Positions 15,392 to 24,890 of a stretch of 64,000 nt of DNA are shown one piece after another. The stretch is from Glutamicibacter nicotianae (GTDB lineage Bacteria > Actinomycetota > Actinomycetes > Actinomycetales > Micrococcaceae). The position numbers were made by a program, and so were the translations under genes. How positions within the stretch are numbered: position 1 is the first letter of the stretch; each line of letters begins with the position of its first letter. The DNA lies in assembly GCF_006539525.1 (NCBI RefSeq), contig NZ_BJNE01000006.1, forward strand, positions 1 to 64,000. The letters are read 5' to 3'. A model generated the notes under the pieces. The model worked only from the letters and a program-made list of their open reading frames with translations, had not been told where the DNA came from and did not search any database.

Positions 15392-15608
15392 CAAGAATCA
15401 ATTAACAACACACTTCAATTAGTTAATGCAAGCCGAGTAATTCGATGGATTCTCCCAGGGAAAAATTTCTCAATTTTCGCATCAGTGGCACGTGGTTGTG
15501 GTAAGTTGCCCTCTGACCTGTATGTTGATGTTTCAATAATTAGCTCTTTCAATAGCGAAGCGGAGTAATCGACTCGACTTGTAGCGTTCAAGAAGTATCG
15601 CTAATCGT

Positions 15609-15640
15609 TTGATTGTGTTTTCAGCGCAAGTATGTATGAT
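15609..15640 (+). promoter_or_regulatory. Possible promoter of the MFS exporter
   Basis: TTGATT (15609-15614) is followed after 16 nt by TATGTATGAT (15631-15640). A spaced inverted repeat GTTTGAT/ATCAAAC (15607-15613, 15639-15645) coincides with both elements and could be an operator. Confidence 0.35.
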
Positions 15641-15666
15641 CAAACAGTTGGAACAAGGGAGGGCAG

Positions 15667-16920
15667 GTGACTACGGTAAGCCCACGGAAAGCCGAGCGAT
15701 CCCAGCGTCTGCTCCTCGGGGCGAATGCCACTGACGCGGCAGGACGCTCGCTATCGGATATCACGATTGACCTGTTGTTCGTTGGCGCCCTCGGGGCAAC
15801 CGCCATGCAAATGGGCATGCTCAATACGCTTGGTTCCCTGGCCTTCGTGCTCGCAAGCATTCCCGCGGGCCATATGGTCGACAAGTATTCCGCGTTCCGT
15901 GTGCTGCGCATCGGTCTCGGGGCCAAGCTGTTCCTGCTGGGGTGCTTGGCGGTGCTGTCATCCGCAGACGCGCTATCGATCCCGATGGGAATGCTGCTGT
16001 GCGCATTGCTTGGCATCTGCAACGTCTTTTCCGAAACGTCGCAAACCACTGCCGTCCCGCAACTCATCGAAGATGATCCCGAGAACCGATCAGCGGGAAT
16101 CAGCAAGCTGATCGCCTCGCTGAGCGCGGCGGACCAATCCATGACAGTGGTTGTCCCGGCCCTTGCGGGAACCGGCTTCGCACTGTGGGGAGCGCCGCCA
16201 CTGCTGGGCATCTCGGCGGCACTGGGCCTGCTGGCCTTGCTGATGGCGCTGCGTGTGCATTCCCATCGCCCATCGCAAGGCCTTGGTGGCACGCTCAAGC
16301 CGTCGACCGAACAAGGCGGCATGCTCGCCGGCCTCAGATATCTTTTCCGGCATCGGCTGCTCTTGGCGATCACGGTTGCCGTGATGTTCTCCAACTTGGG
16401 GTTGGCCATCGGCTCGTCGGTGGAGGCGATCTTCATCATCAACGAGCTCGGCTTTGGCGAATTCGGGTACGGCATCTTCGTCTCGATTGGCGGCATCGGC
16501 GGGCTGATCGGCGCAGCAGTCGCAGGAAAGCTGGCTGGGAAGTTTCCGCCGGCAACGCTATTGGTCTGCACCGGTTCACTGCAGGCGGCATTGACTGGCT
16601 GCGTACTGGCCGCAGCCTACGTACCAGAACTGTGGTCCATGGTGCTGCTGGGCACGTTCTCGTTGGGCTGGGGAATCATCGTGCTGCTCTTCAACATTGC
16701 TGCCTCCTCATGGGTCGTGCAGATCGTTCCCGAGCACCTGCTGGGACGAGTCCTCAGTGCACGACGGCTATTCACCTTTGGAGTGGTTCCCGTCGGCGGT
16801 TTGGCTGGCGGCGCAGTGGCCAGCGCATGGGGGATTGCCGCCGGACTGCTTGGCTGGGTTGTTGCCGCGGCCCTCTCGGTTATCAGCTATCTGGCGATGC
16901 GCGGCCCGGCAACCCGTTAG
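15667..16920 (+). CDS. MFS transporter, probable siderophore exporter
   Basis: This 417-residue protein has about 12 hydrophobic helices and the A-motif-like loop between helices 2 and 3 (GHMVDKYSAFRVLRIG). The fold resembles EntS/MFS_3 family exporters (FVGALGATAMQMGMLNTLGS, then VPQLIEDDPENRSAGISKL). GTG at 15667 is the start, with GGGAGG 5 nt upstream. It diverges from the siderophore operon, so export of the hydroxamate product is the likely function, inferred from context. No siderophore uptake ABC system is in the window. Confidence 0.75.
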   Translation: MTTVSPRKAERSQRLLLGANATDAAGRSLSDITIDLLFVGALGATAMQMGMLNTLGSLAFVLASIPAGHMVDKYSAFRVLRIGLGAKLFLLGCLAVLSSADALSIPMGMLLCALLGICNVFSETSQTTAVPQLIEDDPENRSAGISKLIASLSAADQSMTVVVPALAGTGFALWGAPPLLGISAALGLLALLMALRVHSHRPSQGLGGTLKPSTEQGGMLAGLRYLFRHRLLLAITVAVMFSNLGLAIGSSVEAIFIINELGFGEFGYGIFVSIGGIGGLIGAAVAGKLAGKFPPATLLVCTGSLQAALTGCVLAAAYVPELWSMVLLGTFSLGWGIIVLLFNIAASSWVVQIVPEHLLGRVLSARRLFTFGVVPVGGLAGGAVASAWGIAAGLLGWVVAAALSVISYLAMRGPATR

Positions 16921-16962
16921 GCTGGACAGCGTAAGCACCACGAACTAAAGGCAACTGCGCAC

Positions 16963-18036
16963 GTGAAACTCGTTATCGACGCTCGATACACCCGCATCAC
17001 CCACCACGACGGCATCAGCCGGTACACCGCTGGGTTGATCGAAGCCGCCAGCAAAGTTGCCGACGTCACGATGCTGGTCAACGACACCAGGCAACTGGGT
17101 ATGCTTCCAGATGTCCCGTATTTGAAGATTTCCGGACCCACCAGTGTGTTCGAACCGTTCGTGGCCTTGCAGGTCAATAAGCTCAACCCTGATGTCGTGT
17201 TTTCGCCCATGCAAACCATGGGGACCGTGGGGCGAAAATATCCCGTGATCCTGACCCTGCATGATTTGATCTACTACTCGCATCCGCACGCGCCGAAATT
17301 CCTGCCCCTGCCGATCCGTGCCGGGTGGTTCCTGTTCCACCAGGTCTACTGGCCGCAAAGAATGCTGCTGAATCGTGCCGACGCGGTAGCTACCGTCTCC
17401 AACACCACCGCCAAGCTGATGCGCAAGCATCGATTGACCAAGAAGCATATTGGCTTGGTCTCCAACGCACCGACGGGAAACTTTGCACGCCGGGACCAGG
17501 CGAAGCGGCCAAGGAAGACCCTGATCTATATGGGCTCTTTCATGGAATACAAGAATGCCGAGACGCTCATCCGAGGTATGGCGCATCTGCCCGACTATGA
17601 GCTGCATCTGCTCAGCGGGATCAGCGAACAGCGTCATGCCGAATTAACCAAGCTCATTCCTTCAGGTGCCACTGTGGTATTCCACCGGGGAGTCAGCGAT
17701 GAGGAATACGAACGGTTGCTCAGCGAGTGCACGGCTTTGGTCACCCTTTCGCGCGAAGAAGGCTACGGCCTGCCACTGGTTGAAGCCATGAGCATGGGAA
17801 CTCCGGTGATTGCCACCGACATGCCGATCTTCCGGGAAGTCGCAGAAGACGCCGCGCTGTATGCGTCGGCAGATGATGCGCAGGGTTTCGCGGACCAAGT
17901 ACGCACCCTGGATGAGCCCGGAGCCTGGAAAGAATATTCGCAACGGGCTGTGGAACGAGCCGCCCACTACTCATGGGAGCAGTCGGCGCAGCAGCTGCTG
18001 GAGCTGGCCAGGTATGCGGCAGATCACAGAAAGTAA
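16963..18036 (+). CDS. Glycosyltransferase family 4
   Basis: This 357-residue GT-B protein has a C-terminal donor-binding domain with SREEGYGLPLVEAMSMGTPV, the E-x7-E motif of retaining GT4 enzymes, and SGISEQRHAELTKL before it. The N-terminal half (KLVIDARYTRITHHDGISRY, then VILTLHDLIYYSHP) fits a mannosyl-/glucosyltransferase for cell-envelope glycans. The acceptor is unknown. It starts at a GTG 42 nt after the MFS stop and could be co-transcribed, but a role in siderophore biology is not implied. No signal peptide; cytosolic or membrane-peripheral. Confidence 0.82.
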   Translation: MKLVIDARYTRITHHDGISRYTAGLIEAASKVADVTMLVNDTRQLGMLPDVPYLKISGPTSVFEPFVALQVNKLNPDVVFSPMQTMGTVGRKYPVILTLHDLIYYSHPHAPKFLPLPIRAGWFLFHQVYWPQRMLLNRADAVATVSNTTAKLMRKHRLTKKHIGLVSNAPTGNFARRDQAKRPRKTLIYMGSFMEYKNAETLIRGMAHLPDYELHLLSGISEQRHAELTKLIPSGATVVFHRGVSDEEYERLLSECTALVTLSREEGYGLPLVEAMSMGTPVIATDMPIFREVAEDAALYASADDAQGFADQVRTLDEPGAWKEYSQRAVERAAHYSWEQSAQQLLELARYAADHRK

Positions 18037-18131
18037 TTTGCTTCGCAGCGGCGGTTGAGCACCTTGTCGCACGCGAATAATGGCGGAAAATCGGGGAAGG
18101 GAACGTGTGCTCCGCATGAGGAGCTGCCGAT

Positions 18132-18161
18132 TTGAAAACCGGACTTGGCCAGTGCTAAAGT
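18132..18161 (+). promoter_or_regulatory. tRNA-Asn promoter
   Basis: TTGAAA (18132-18137), 18 nt, TAAAGT (18156-18161), ending 14 nt before the mature tRNA 5' end. Confidence 0.55.
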
Positions 18162-18175
18162 ATTACTCGTTGCAT

Positions 18176-18248
18176 TCCTCCATAGCTCAATTGGCAGAGC
18201 ATTCGACTGTTAATCGAAGGGTTACTGGTTCAAGTCCAGTTGGAGGAG
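18176..18248 (+). tRNA. tRNA-Asn (GTT)
   Basis: The cloverleaf is complete. The acceptor stem TCCTCCA/TGGAGGA is perfect, the anticodon arm TTCGA-CTGTTAA-TCGAA presents GTT, the T-loop contains GGTTCAAGTCC, and discriminator G is followed by encoded CCA (18249-18251). Confidence 0.97.
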
Positions 18249-18254
18249 CCAAGA

Positions 18255-18291
18255 AAACCTCCCAGTTGCACCAGCAACTGGGAGGTTTTGC
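18255..18291 (+). terminator. Intrinsic terminator after tRNA-Asn
   Basis: A perfect 15-bp stem (AAACCTCCCAGTTGC at 18255-18269 with its complement at 18274-18288) has an ACCA loop and is followed by TTTTG. Confidence 0.9.
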
Positions 18292-18523
18292 TTTACCCGA
18301 AAACAGTGGTGCCGGTGCGCAAAATTGAAGTGAAAACCCGGCAACGCCTGAATCTCCTATAACCACAGGTGATTAGACGATAGACTTTCGAATCGTTACC
18401 AGTTACACCCACAGCATGAGATAAAGCAGTGGGTTTTACGCCTGAAGACTGAGTCGTATGCGGCAACCGGGGTGTTAGCGTTTGTTGTACCGGTTGCTGA
18501 GCGATCGAGAATATGGAGAAACC

Positions 18524-19369
18524 ATGTCTGAAGCTGAATCGACGCAAGCTGACGAAAGCCTTAAGTCGAGTGTCAAGAGTGCTAAGGCGCAGGTTGATGG
18601 ACTCAAGGAGCTTGTTCCACAACAGCTCTCGGACGAGATCAAGCTTGCGACCACCGTGCTCAAGGGCAAGGGAATCAGCATTGGCATGGCCGCGGCGCTT
18701 GCAGGCGCCGCACTGCTCGTAGTGCTGCTCTTCGTCATTGCCGTAGTAGTAACCCTGGTCAACGTGTTGGCTCTTTGGCTGCCAGGTTGGGCCGCCGCAT
18801 TGATCGTTGCAGGTTTCTTCTTGCTGATTGCCGCCATCTTGGGATTGGTCGGATATTCAAAGGTCAAGAAGGCACTGCCGCTGAAGCCGGAAGCAGCTAT
18901 TCGCGGACTCCGCCACGATTTTGGCGTGCTCAAGGATGGCAGCGCCTTCGATGTCAGCACTCTTGACGAGCCGCTGAAGAAGAAGTCGGCTGAGGATGAT
19001 GAGTCCGCAGACAAGAAGAAGGAACCGAAGCCGCCGGCACCGAGCGCCGATGAGCTGGTCCTTCGCACCAAGCGTCGCCGCCGCCAGATCCAGGCACTGC
19101 GTGACAACCTGGGCGAAAGCGTGCAGGCTCCGCTGGCCAAGATCGACAAGGTGCGTTCCTTCACCCACGGTGCTGGAGAAAAGTTTGCCGGGGCAGCGGC
19201 CAAGGCCAAGGGATTTGTCCGCCCTTCCTCGTCTTCGTCTTCCGAAGACCAATCGGAGGCTGACAGAGCCGGCTCGCACCGCGCTGAACAGGCACGTCCA
19301 TATATCGTGATGGCAGGCTCCGGGCTGGCACTGGTCGCTGTTATCCGGGCATTGTTCAAGCGCTCCTAG
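18524..19369 (+). CDS. Holin-X/phage-holin-superfamily membrane protein
   Basis: This 281-residue protein has a short acidic N terminus. Two adjacent transmembrane helices follow at about residues 55-115 (GMAAALAGAALLVVLLFVIA and the AAALIVAGFFLLIAAILGLV segment). Next come a long charged cytosolic region with poly-Lys/Arg and a Ser-rich linker, and a last hydrophobic helix near the C terminus (VMAGSGLALVAVIRALF). This matches actinobacterial 'phage holin family' (Holin-X) housekeeping proteins. The ATG at 18524 is preferred because GGAG lies 7 nt upstream and the MSEAEST start is acidic like its relatives. Function is unknown. Nothing phage-like surrounds it. Confidence 0.7.
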   Translation: MSEAESTQADESLKSSVKSAKAQVDGLKELVPQQLSDEIKLATTVLKGKGISIGMAAALAGAALLVVLLFVIAVVVTLVNVLALWLPGWAAALIVAGFFLLIAAILGLVGYSKVKKALPLKPEAAIRGLRHDFGVLKDGSAFDVSTLDEPLKKKSAEDDESADKKKEPKPPAPSADELVLRTKRRRRQIQALRDNLGESVQAPLAKIDKVRSFTHGAGEKFAGAAAKAKGFVRPSSSSSSEDQSEADRAGSHRAEQARPYIVMAGSGLALVAVIRALFKRS

Positions 19370-19455
19370 GTCTTTCGCCGACGGGGCCGTGCATCGGCCT
19401 TAATACGCGTGCACCAGCCCCGTCATTTGAAAACTTAGGCTAGAAAGGCACTGAC

Positions 19456-20367
19456 ATGGTTTGGATCGCTATCGCAGCGGCACTATGCAGTGCCTTTTGC
19501 CTTGCCTTTGGCGCGCACTTCCAATCGCAGGCAGTACGCAACGCAGTCGGCGGGCTGGATCTGACGCTTAAGAATGTCGGCAAGCTGGCCAGCAATAAAC
19601 GCTGGATGAGCGGTTTGGGCCTCATGGCCCTGGGCATGGCCTTGAACGTCTTCGCCCTGGCCAGCGCACCGCTGACAGTGGTACAGCCGATCGGCGCCAT
19701 TGCACTGGTGATCACCGCTATGGTCAATGCCAAGGAAACCGACCTGACGATGAACCGTCCCACCGTACTGGCGATCATCAGCTGCATGGTTGGTTCGGTT
19801 GGGTTCGTGCTGCTGGCAGTCACGGCCACCAGCGGCAACCAAGAAGTGACTGAAACCGAAGCCCACCTGATTGAAATGATCCTGGCGGTAGTCGTCGCCA
19901 TCGTGGGATTGGCCACCATCTTCTTCCACAAGAAGCTTGGCGCGTTCTTCTTCATCCTCGGCGCCGGTGTGCTTTTCGGATTCGTTGCCGTGCTGGTGCG
20001 AACCATTGCCATCGCCGTATTGAATATCGGCGACAGCAGCTTTTTCCAACTGCCGTGGCTGGCTGGACTATCGGTGGCAGTCGCCGGGTTGCTCGGCTCG
20101 TACTTTGTGCAAAAGGCCTACTCAAAAGGGCCTCCAGACCTCGTCATCGCAGGGTTGACCGTGATCGATCCGATCATTGGCATTGCCATAGGAATCAGCA
20201 TCCTCGGAGAGCTGCGTCCCGATGTCCCGGTACTTGTCACCGTGCTGATGCTGGTGGCTGCCGGTTTGGCTATCGTCGGCGTGACCGCGCTGTCCAGGCA
20301 CCACCCCGACGTGATCGAACGCCGGAACAAGACCGAAGGCGAAAAATCCATGCCTGATTCCAAATAG
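19456..20367 (+). CDS. DMT-family (NIPA/EamA-like) membrane transporter
   Basis: This 303-residue protein has about nine to ten hydrophobic helices and two-fold internal similarity, as in the drug/metabolite transporter superfamily. The N-terminal half (AAALCSAFCLAFGAHFQSQA, then ALASAPLTVVQPIGAIALVI) resembles the NIPA/DMT family found throughout Actinobacteria. The substrate is unknown; magnesium is only one possibility for NIPA-like proteins. AAAGGCACTGAC precedes the ATG. It lies between the holin-like gene and a glycosyltransferase, all on the plus strand. Confidence 0.72.
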   Translation: MVWIAIAAALCSAFCLAFGAHFQSQAVRNAVGGLDLTLKNVGKLASNKRWMSGLGLMALGMALNVFALASAPLTVVQPIGAIALVITAMVNAKETDLTMNRPTVLAIISCMVGSVGFVLLAVTATSGNQEVTETEAHLIEMILAVVVAIVGLATIFFHKKLGAFFFILGAGVLFGFVAVLVRTIAIAVLNIGDSSFFQLPWLAGLSVAVAGLLGSYFVQKAYSKGPPDLVIAGLTVIDPIIGIAIGISILGELRPDVPVLVTVLMLVAAGLAIVGVTALSRHHPDVIERRNKTEGEKSMPDSK

Positions 20368-20427
20368 ACTGAAGCTGCAAATTTCTCTATCAAAAACTAC
20401 AACGCGTGTGAACGCCGAAGGATGCCC

Positions 20428-21609
20428 GTGGCCAAGGAAAAACCGCTGACCATCGTCATTGCTGCTGACACTTATCCGCCAGACGTTAACGGAGCAGCGA
20501 TGTTTTGCTACCGGTTGGCTACGGCGATGCATGCGCGAGGCCACCGGGTGCACGTGTTGGCAGCCCGTGGCGACAAGGGAAAGACCTATACGGAAATCCG
20601 CGATGAGGCTATTGTCCATCGCTTGGAATCGCACTCGGTACCGACCCATGAATACTTCCGCATCGTGTTCCCGTGGGAAGTCAATAAGCAGATCAGCAAG
20701 CTGCTCTCGGATATCAAGCCCGACGTGGTCCACGCCCAGAGCCACTACATGATTGGCCAGCGCACCATCGCATGGGCGCGGAAGAACAACGTTCGCTCCA
20801 TCGCGACGAACCACTTCATGCCGGAAAACCTGGACCCATTCCTGCCGTTCCCGCAATGGTTCAAGCGAATTGTCGCGCACAATTCGTGGAAAGACATGGG
20901 GAAGATCTTTGGCCGTGCGGATACCGTCACGACCCCCACTCCGCTGGCCGCCAAGGCCATGCGCGAACGGGCCAAACTGAATCACGTGCTCCCGCTGTCC
21001 AATGGCATTGAGATCGGCAACTACGAGCTGGCGGACGGGGAAGAAATCATCCGCAATGAGTTCCCTACGATCTTGTTCGCGGGCCGCCTCGCGGTGGAAA
21101 AGAACATCAACGAACTGATCGAGGCTTTGCCTCTGATGAGCAAGGTGCCTGACGCCATCATCGAGATCGTCGGAGGCGGAGAGCAGCGCGCCCATCTGGA
21201 GAAGATCGCAGATGATTTGCAGATCCGAGACCGCGTCCGTTTCCTGGGACACGTCAGTGACGAGCAATTGCGCCAGGCCTACCTGCGTTGCGACGTATTC
21301 TGCCAGCCAGGCACCGCCGAGCTGCAGTCATTGGTGACCCTTGAGGCGCTTTCGGCGTCCAAGCCAGTGGTCCTGGCCAACGCGATGGCGCTGCCGCATC
21401 TGGTGGATGAAGGCGTCAATGGCTATATGTTCACGCCGGGTGATCGACAGGATCTGGCCAACAAGCTGGACCAGGTTCTGGCCTTGGACGAGCAGCGCCG
21501 CGCCAAGATGGGTGAAGCTGGGCACGAAAAGGTGAAGAACCACGCGCAGGAAAAGACGATGAACTCCTTCGAAGCCCTCTACCGGGGCCAAGAAGTGACC
21601 ACCCACTAG
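20428..21609 (+). CDS. Glycosyltransferase family 4 (PimB/MgtA-like)
   Basis: This GT-B enzyme of about 393 residues has an N-terminal acceptor domain starting IVIAADTYPPDVNGAAMFCY and HAQSHYMIGQRTIAWARKNN. Its C-terminal nucleotide-sugar domain contains FAGRLAVEKNINELIEALP, VGGGEQRAHLEKIA and the ELQSLVTLEALSASKPVVLA E-x7-E motif. The layout resembles actinobacterial alpha-mannosyltransferases acting on membrane lipid carriers. The precise acceptor is not deducible. I prefer the GTG at 20428: GAAGGA is spaced 5 nt from it, whereas it would overlap the ATG at 20422. Confidence 0.82.
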   Translation: MAKEKPLTIVIAADTYPPDVNGAAMFCYRLATAMHARGHRVHVLAARGDKGKTYTEIRDEAIVHRLESHSVPTHEYFRIVFPWEVNKQISKLLSDIKPDVVHAQSHYMIGQRTIAWARKNNVRSIATNHFMPENLDPFLPFPQWFKRIVAHNSWKDMGKIFGRADTVTTPTPLAAKAMRERAKLNHVLPLSNGIEIGNYELADGEEIIRNEFPTILFAGRLAVEKNINELIEALPLMSKVPDAIIEIVGGGEQRAHLEKIADDLQIRDRVRFLGHVSDEQLRQAYLRCDVFCQPGTAELQSLVTLEALSASKPVVLANAMALPHLVDEGVNGYMFTPGDRQDLANKLDQVLALDEQRRAKMGEAGHEKVKNHAQEKTMNSFEALYRGQEVTTH

Positions 21610-21708
21610 CCGGAATGTCATCATTGGGTGCGCCAAATCGGTGTTTCGGCTAGTGATGCCCTAGAATATTTCGAGTGTGGTTGCACCGCTTCGGCGATGA
21701 ACCCATGT

Positions 21709-21782
<74 letters not shown>

Positions 21783-21790
21783 CCAAGGCA

Positions 21791-21834
21791 GATCGTCCAG
21801 CAGCTACTGAAAAATGAGTTGCTGGACGATTTTC
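21791..21834 (+). terminator. Terminator after tRNA(CAT)
   Basis: GATCGTCCAGCA pairs with TGCTGGACGAT (arms about 21792-21804 and 21818-21830), followed by TTTTCTTG. Confidence 0.8.
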
Positions 21835-21950
21835 TTGTTCCCGGTTCCGCTCCAGTGCACAGCTGGATCCCGCTGGATGCACGGGTGTGTGAAGAAGTGC
21901 ATTGGAGCCGGATGATGATCCGGTTCGTGCCGTCCTCGGGAGATGCCGCG

Positions 21951-22484
21951 TCATTCGTTCAACGGCAAGAGAATCGATGGACGCATGTCGCGGATCAGCA
22001 ATACCGGGTCGATATATTCTCCATCGAGGCGCACACCCCAGTGGATGCAACGGCCAGAGCAATGCGCCCCGGTTGCTGCCTGGCCCACCTTGGTGCCGGC
22101 CTCCACCCAGTCGCCCACCGAGACTTCAGCGGAAACCGGTTCGATGCTGGTCTTGAACCCGGAACCGTGGTCGATAACCAGCACAGGCCGGTCCACGATC
22201 ACTGAAGCAAACGAGACCCGGCCGCGCTGCGGTGCGAAAACGGCATCACCAGCGCTGGCTGCCAAGTCCACGCCTCGGTGCCCGGGAAGCCAATTTTTCT
22301 CCGGTTTGTCGAAGGGCACCAGAATTGCCGGTTCGCCAGCCAGCGGCCAGCGCCAGCCATTGGTGGCGGCAAATGCGGCAGGTACCTGGACTTGCTGCGG
22401 CTCGGCGTCCGTGGGCGCGGCCGGAGGAAAGCTGAAGGCCAGCAGCAGAACCTGCAATCCTGCGAAGAGATACTTGATTTTCAT
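21951..22484 (-). CDS. M23-family (LytM-like) metallopeptidase with altered active site
   Basis: This secreted or membrane-anchored 177-residue protein has an N-terminal signal-like helix ([20 protein letters not shown]) and then a single LytM domain. The zinc pair H69-x3-D73 is in [10 protein letters not shown] and the third ligand His148 is in CIHWG. The usual first histidine of the HxH motif, the catalytic base, is cysteine (C146). A Cys variant here occurs in actinobacterial relatives as I recall, so it may be a subfamily trait. The expected substrate would be peptidoglycan cross-links. It lies divergently upstream of rpsB. Start chosen at 22484 because the signal peptide begins there; the ribosome-binding site is poor. 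Confidence 0.78.
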   Translation of the reverse strand: MKIKYLFAGLQVLLLAFSFPPAAPTDAEPQQVQVPAAFAATNGWRWPLAGEPAILVPFDKPEKNWLPGHRGVDLAASAGDAVFAPQRGRVSFASVIVDRPVLVIDHGSGFKTSIEPVSAEVSVGDWVEAGTKVGQAATGAHCSGRCIHWGVRLDGEYIDPVLLIRDMRPSILLPLNE

Positions 22485-22880
22485 CTTTCCAAGGTGTCCC
22501 CGGAACATGGATCATGGGCAACCAGGGGAACGGATTGTGGGCAAGGCAATGGGCTGCACATCACCGAAACCGCGGTGCGGGGCAAGGGGTTCTCTGTAGT
22601 ACACTTGAAGCAGCAGTGTCCTGTCACAGGTGTGTCCAAAATTGGGTGCATCGGGCAGGAGATTGACTTCGCGTATGAGTATTCACAGCTAAATCGGCTG
22701 TGGCCTGAGGTTCCAGTGGTCCGAGAGAATCGGTGGACCGAAGTCGAGATGCCAAGCATCAATCAGTACTCATGCCAGGGCGGATATCCACAATGGCTAT
22801 CTGCATCAACCCGAACAACCAAGAGCAGTTACCGCGGGCGCACGCGCGCCCGGTCCGCCACTGCTGAAAGGAGTTGCGAC
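22485..22880 (+). other. Long intergenic/leader region before rpsB
   Basis: About 400 nt between M23 and rpsB hold no gene I can support. It must include the rpsB promoter and a long leader. I see a possible -10 near TAGTAC (about 22597) but no good -35. A GC hairpin GGGCGC-ACGC-GCGCCC lies around 22838-22853 shortly before the ribosome-binding site. It could be a site for S2 autoregulation, by analogy only. Confidence 0.35.
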
Positions 22881-23705
22881 ATGCCAGTCGTAACCATGCG
22901 AGAGCTGCTTGACAGCGGCGTCCACTTCGGCCACCAGACCCGTCGCTGGAACCCAAAGATGAAGCGCTTCATCTTCACCGAGCGCAACGGCATCTACATC
23001 ATCGACCTGCAGCAGTCGCTGTCGTTCATCGACCGCGCTTACGAGTTCGTGAAGCAGACCGTTGCCCACGGCGGCACCGTACTGTTCGTCGGTACCAAGA
23101 AGCAGGCTCAGGAAGCCATTGCCGAGCAGGCTAACCGCGTTGGCCAGCCATACGTCAACCAGCGTTGGCTCGGCGGTATGCTGACCAACTTCCAGACCGT
23201 TTCCAAGCGCGTTCAGCGCATGAAGGAACTGGAAGAGATCAACTTCGAGGACGTTGCCGGCTCGGGCCACACCAAGAAGGAACTGCTGCTGCTGAAGCGC
23301 GAGCTGACCAAGCTGCAGAACAACCTCGGTGGTATCCGCAACCTGACCCGCACCCCTTCCGCTATCTGGATCGTTGACACCAAGAAGGAACACTTGGCTA
23401 TCGACGAAGCCCAGAAGCTGGGCATCCCAGTTGTGGCCATCCTGGACACCAACTGCGATCCAGACGAGGTTACCTACCCAATCCCAGGCAACGACGACGC
23501 AATCCGCTCCGTCAACCTGCTGACCCGCGTTGTTGCTGACGCTGTGGCCGAAGGCCTCATCGCCAAGAACAACAAGGCTGCCGGCAAGACCGAGGGTGCT
23601 GCTGAGCCAATGGCTGAGTGGGAGCGCGAACTGCTTGAGGGCGAGAAGGCCAAGGCCGAAGCTCCAGCTGCAGACGCTGCAACCGAGGCTCCAGAAGCCA
23701 AGTAG
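22881..23705 (+). CDS. rpsB: 30S ribosomal protein S2
   Basis: S2 (274 residues) begins [20 protein letters not shown] and contains [28 protein letters not shown] and [13 protein letters not shown], the diagnostic S2 sequence. The ATG at 22881 has AAAGGAG 7 nt upstream. The C-terminal 30 residues form an Ala/Glu/Lys-rich tail typical of actinobacterial S2. The codons are strongly biased, as expected for a highly expressed gene. First gene of the rpsB-tsf-pyrH-frr-cdsA block. Confidence 0.98.
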   Translation: MPVVTMRELLDSGVHFGHQTRRWNPKMKRFIFTERNGIYIIDLQQSLSFIDRAYEFVKQTVAHGGTVLFVGTKKQAQEAIAEQANRVGQPYVNQRWLGGMLTNFQTVSKRVQRMKELEEINFEDVAGSGHTKKELLLLKRELTKLQNNLGGIRNLTRTPSAIWIVDTKKEHLAIDEAQKLGIPVVAILDTNCDPDEVTYPIPGNDDAIRSVNLLTRVVADAVAEGLIAKNNKAAGKTEGAAEPMAEWERELLEGEKAKAEAPAADAATEAPEAK

Positions 23706-23777
23706 TCACCTCCGTGACTCCAGAAGTTTGCCTGGGCGCACTAGCGTGTAGCTCGAGGTGAACTTCACCAAGTCTTG

Positions 23778-23807
23778 TGGGACGGGCCGGAAATCCGACC
23801 CGTCCCA
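23778..23807 (+). terminator. Hairpin between rpsB and tsf (attenuator-like)
   Basis: TGGGACGGG pairs with CCCGTCCCA, and the inner CGGA/TCCG extends the stem. No T-run follows. It may reduce read-through or stabilise the rpsB mRNA. Confidence 0.55.
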
Positions 23808-23850
23808 TAAGCAAAATAAACTTGAAACTCCTAGCTGAATGGGATTGCAC

Positions 23851-24687
23851 GTGGCAAACTACACCGCTGCTGATATCAAGGCACTGCGCGAGCGCACTGG
23901 CGCCGGCATGATGGACGTTAAGAAGGCACTGGACGAGGCCAACGGCGACGCCGAGAAGGCCATCGAGATCATCCGTGTCAAGGGCCTGAAGGGCGCTACC
24001 AAGCGCGAAGGCCGTTCGACTGCTGAAGGCCTGGTTGCTGCCAAGGTTGAGGGCAACGTCGGCGTGATGATCGAGATCAACTGCGAGACCGACTTCGTAG
24101 CGAAGAACGACAAGTTCATCGCACTGTCCAACAAGGTTCTGGATGCCGCTGTGGCTTCCGGCGCTGCAGATGCAGAAGCACTGCTGGCTTACGAGCTGGA
24201 TGGCAAGACCGTTGGCGACACCGTCATCGAAGAGGGCGCAATCCTCGGCGAGAAGGTTGTCGTACGCCGTGTTGCACGCATCGAGGGTGCCAAGGTTGCT
24301 TCGTACCTGCACAAGACCAGCAAGGACCTGCCAGCCCAGGTTGGCGTCCTGATGGCTGTTGACGCTGACAGCGAAGCTGCCGCAACCGTCGCGCACGACG
24401 TTGCAGTGCACACCGCTGCGATGGCTCCTACCTACCTGTCCCGCGAAGAGGTTCCAGCTGACAAGGTTGCCGACGAGCGCCGCATCGCTGACGAAACCGC
24501 TCGCGCAGAGGGCAAGCCAGAAGCTGCACTCACCAAGATCGTTGAAGGCCGCCTGACCGGTTTCTTCAAGGAAATCGTCCTGGTTGACCAGGCTTTCGCC
24601 AAGGACGCAAAGAAGTCCGTTGGCCAGGTCTTCGAAGAAGCTGGCACCAAGCCAGTTGCTTTCGCACGCTTCCGCGTTGGCGCCTAG
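23851..24687 (+). CDS. tsf: Translation elongation factor Ts
   Basis: EF-Ts (278 residues) is the nucleotide-exchange factor for EF-Tu. It begins with the conserved ANYTAADIKALRERTGAGMM, and continues with CETDFVAKNDKF and the duplicated core domain. The GTG at 23851 is chosen since EF-Ts proteins start MANYT; the ATG at 23839 would add four residues. The C-terminal KSVGQVFEEAG is conserved. A strong terminator follows at 24760-24810. Confidence 0.97.
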   Translation: MANYTAADIKALRERTGAGMMDVKKALDEANGDAEKAIEIIRVKGLKGATKREGRSTAEGLVAAKVEGNVGVMIEINCETDFVAKNDKFIALSNKVLDAAVASGAADAEALLAYELDGKTVGDTVIEEGAILGEKVVVRRVARIEGAKVASYLHKTSKDLPAQVGVLMAVDADSEAAATVAHDVAVHTAAMAPTYLSREEVPADKVADERRIADETARAEGKPEAALTKIVEGRLTGFFKEIVLVDQAFAKDAKKSVGQVFEEAGTKPVAFARFRVGA

Positions 24688-24759
24688 GCTTTGCAGCTCT
24701 AAGCAGTAGCCATACGCATTAAGCGAACCGCGTTCGGGGCAACCTGAGCGCACAAGATC

Positions 24760-24810
24760 AAAGGGAGGTGGGCACCGAGAGAAAACTCGGTGACTCGCCT
24801 CCCTTTTCTT
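24760..24810 (+). terminator. Terminator after tsf
   Basis: AAAGGGAGG pairs with CCTCCCTTTT, with the inner CACCGAG/CTCGGTG completing a long stem. TTTTCTTG ends it. Confidence 0.9.
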
Positions 24811-24890
24811 GAGCCCGGATCTCACGATAGCTTGGGATCTGGGACGTAGAACCCCCAGCTTGATTCCGACCTCCAGGAGTAAGACACCTC

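Noticed and set aside
18524-19369. Prophage remnant based on the holin-like gene
   Set aside because: Neighbours are housekeeping or envelope genes; Holin-X-like proteins are common chromosomal genes in Actinobacteria.
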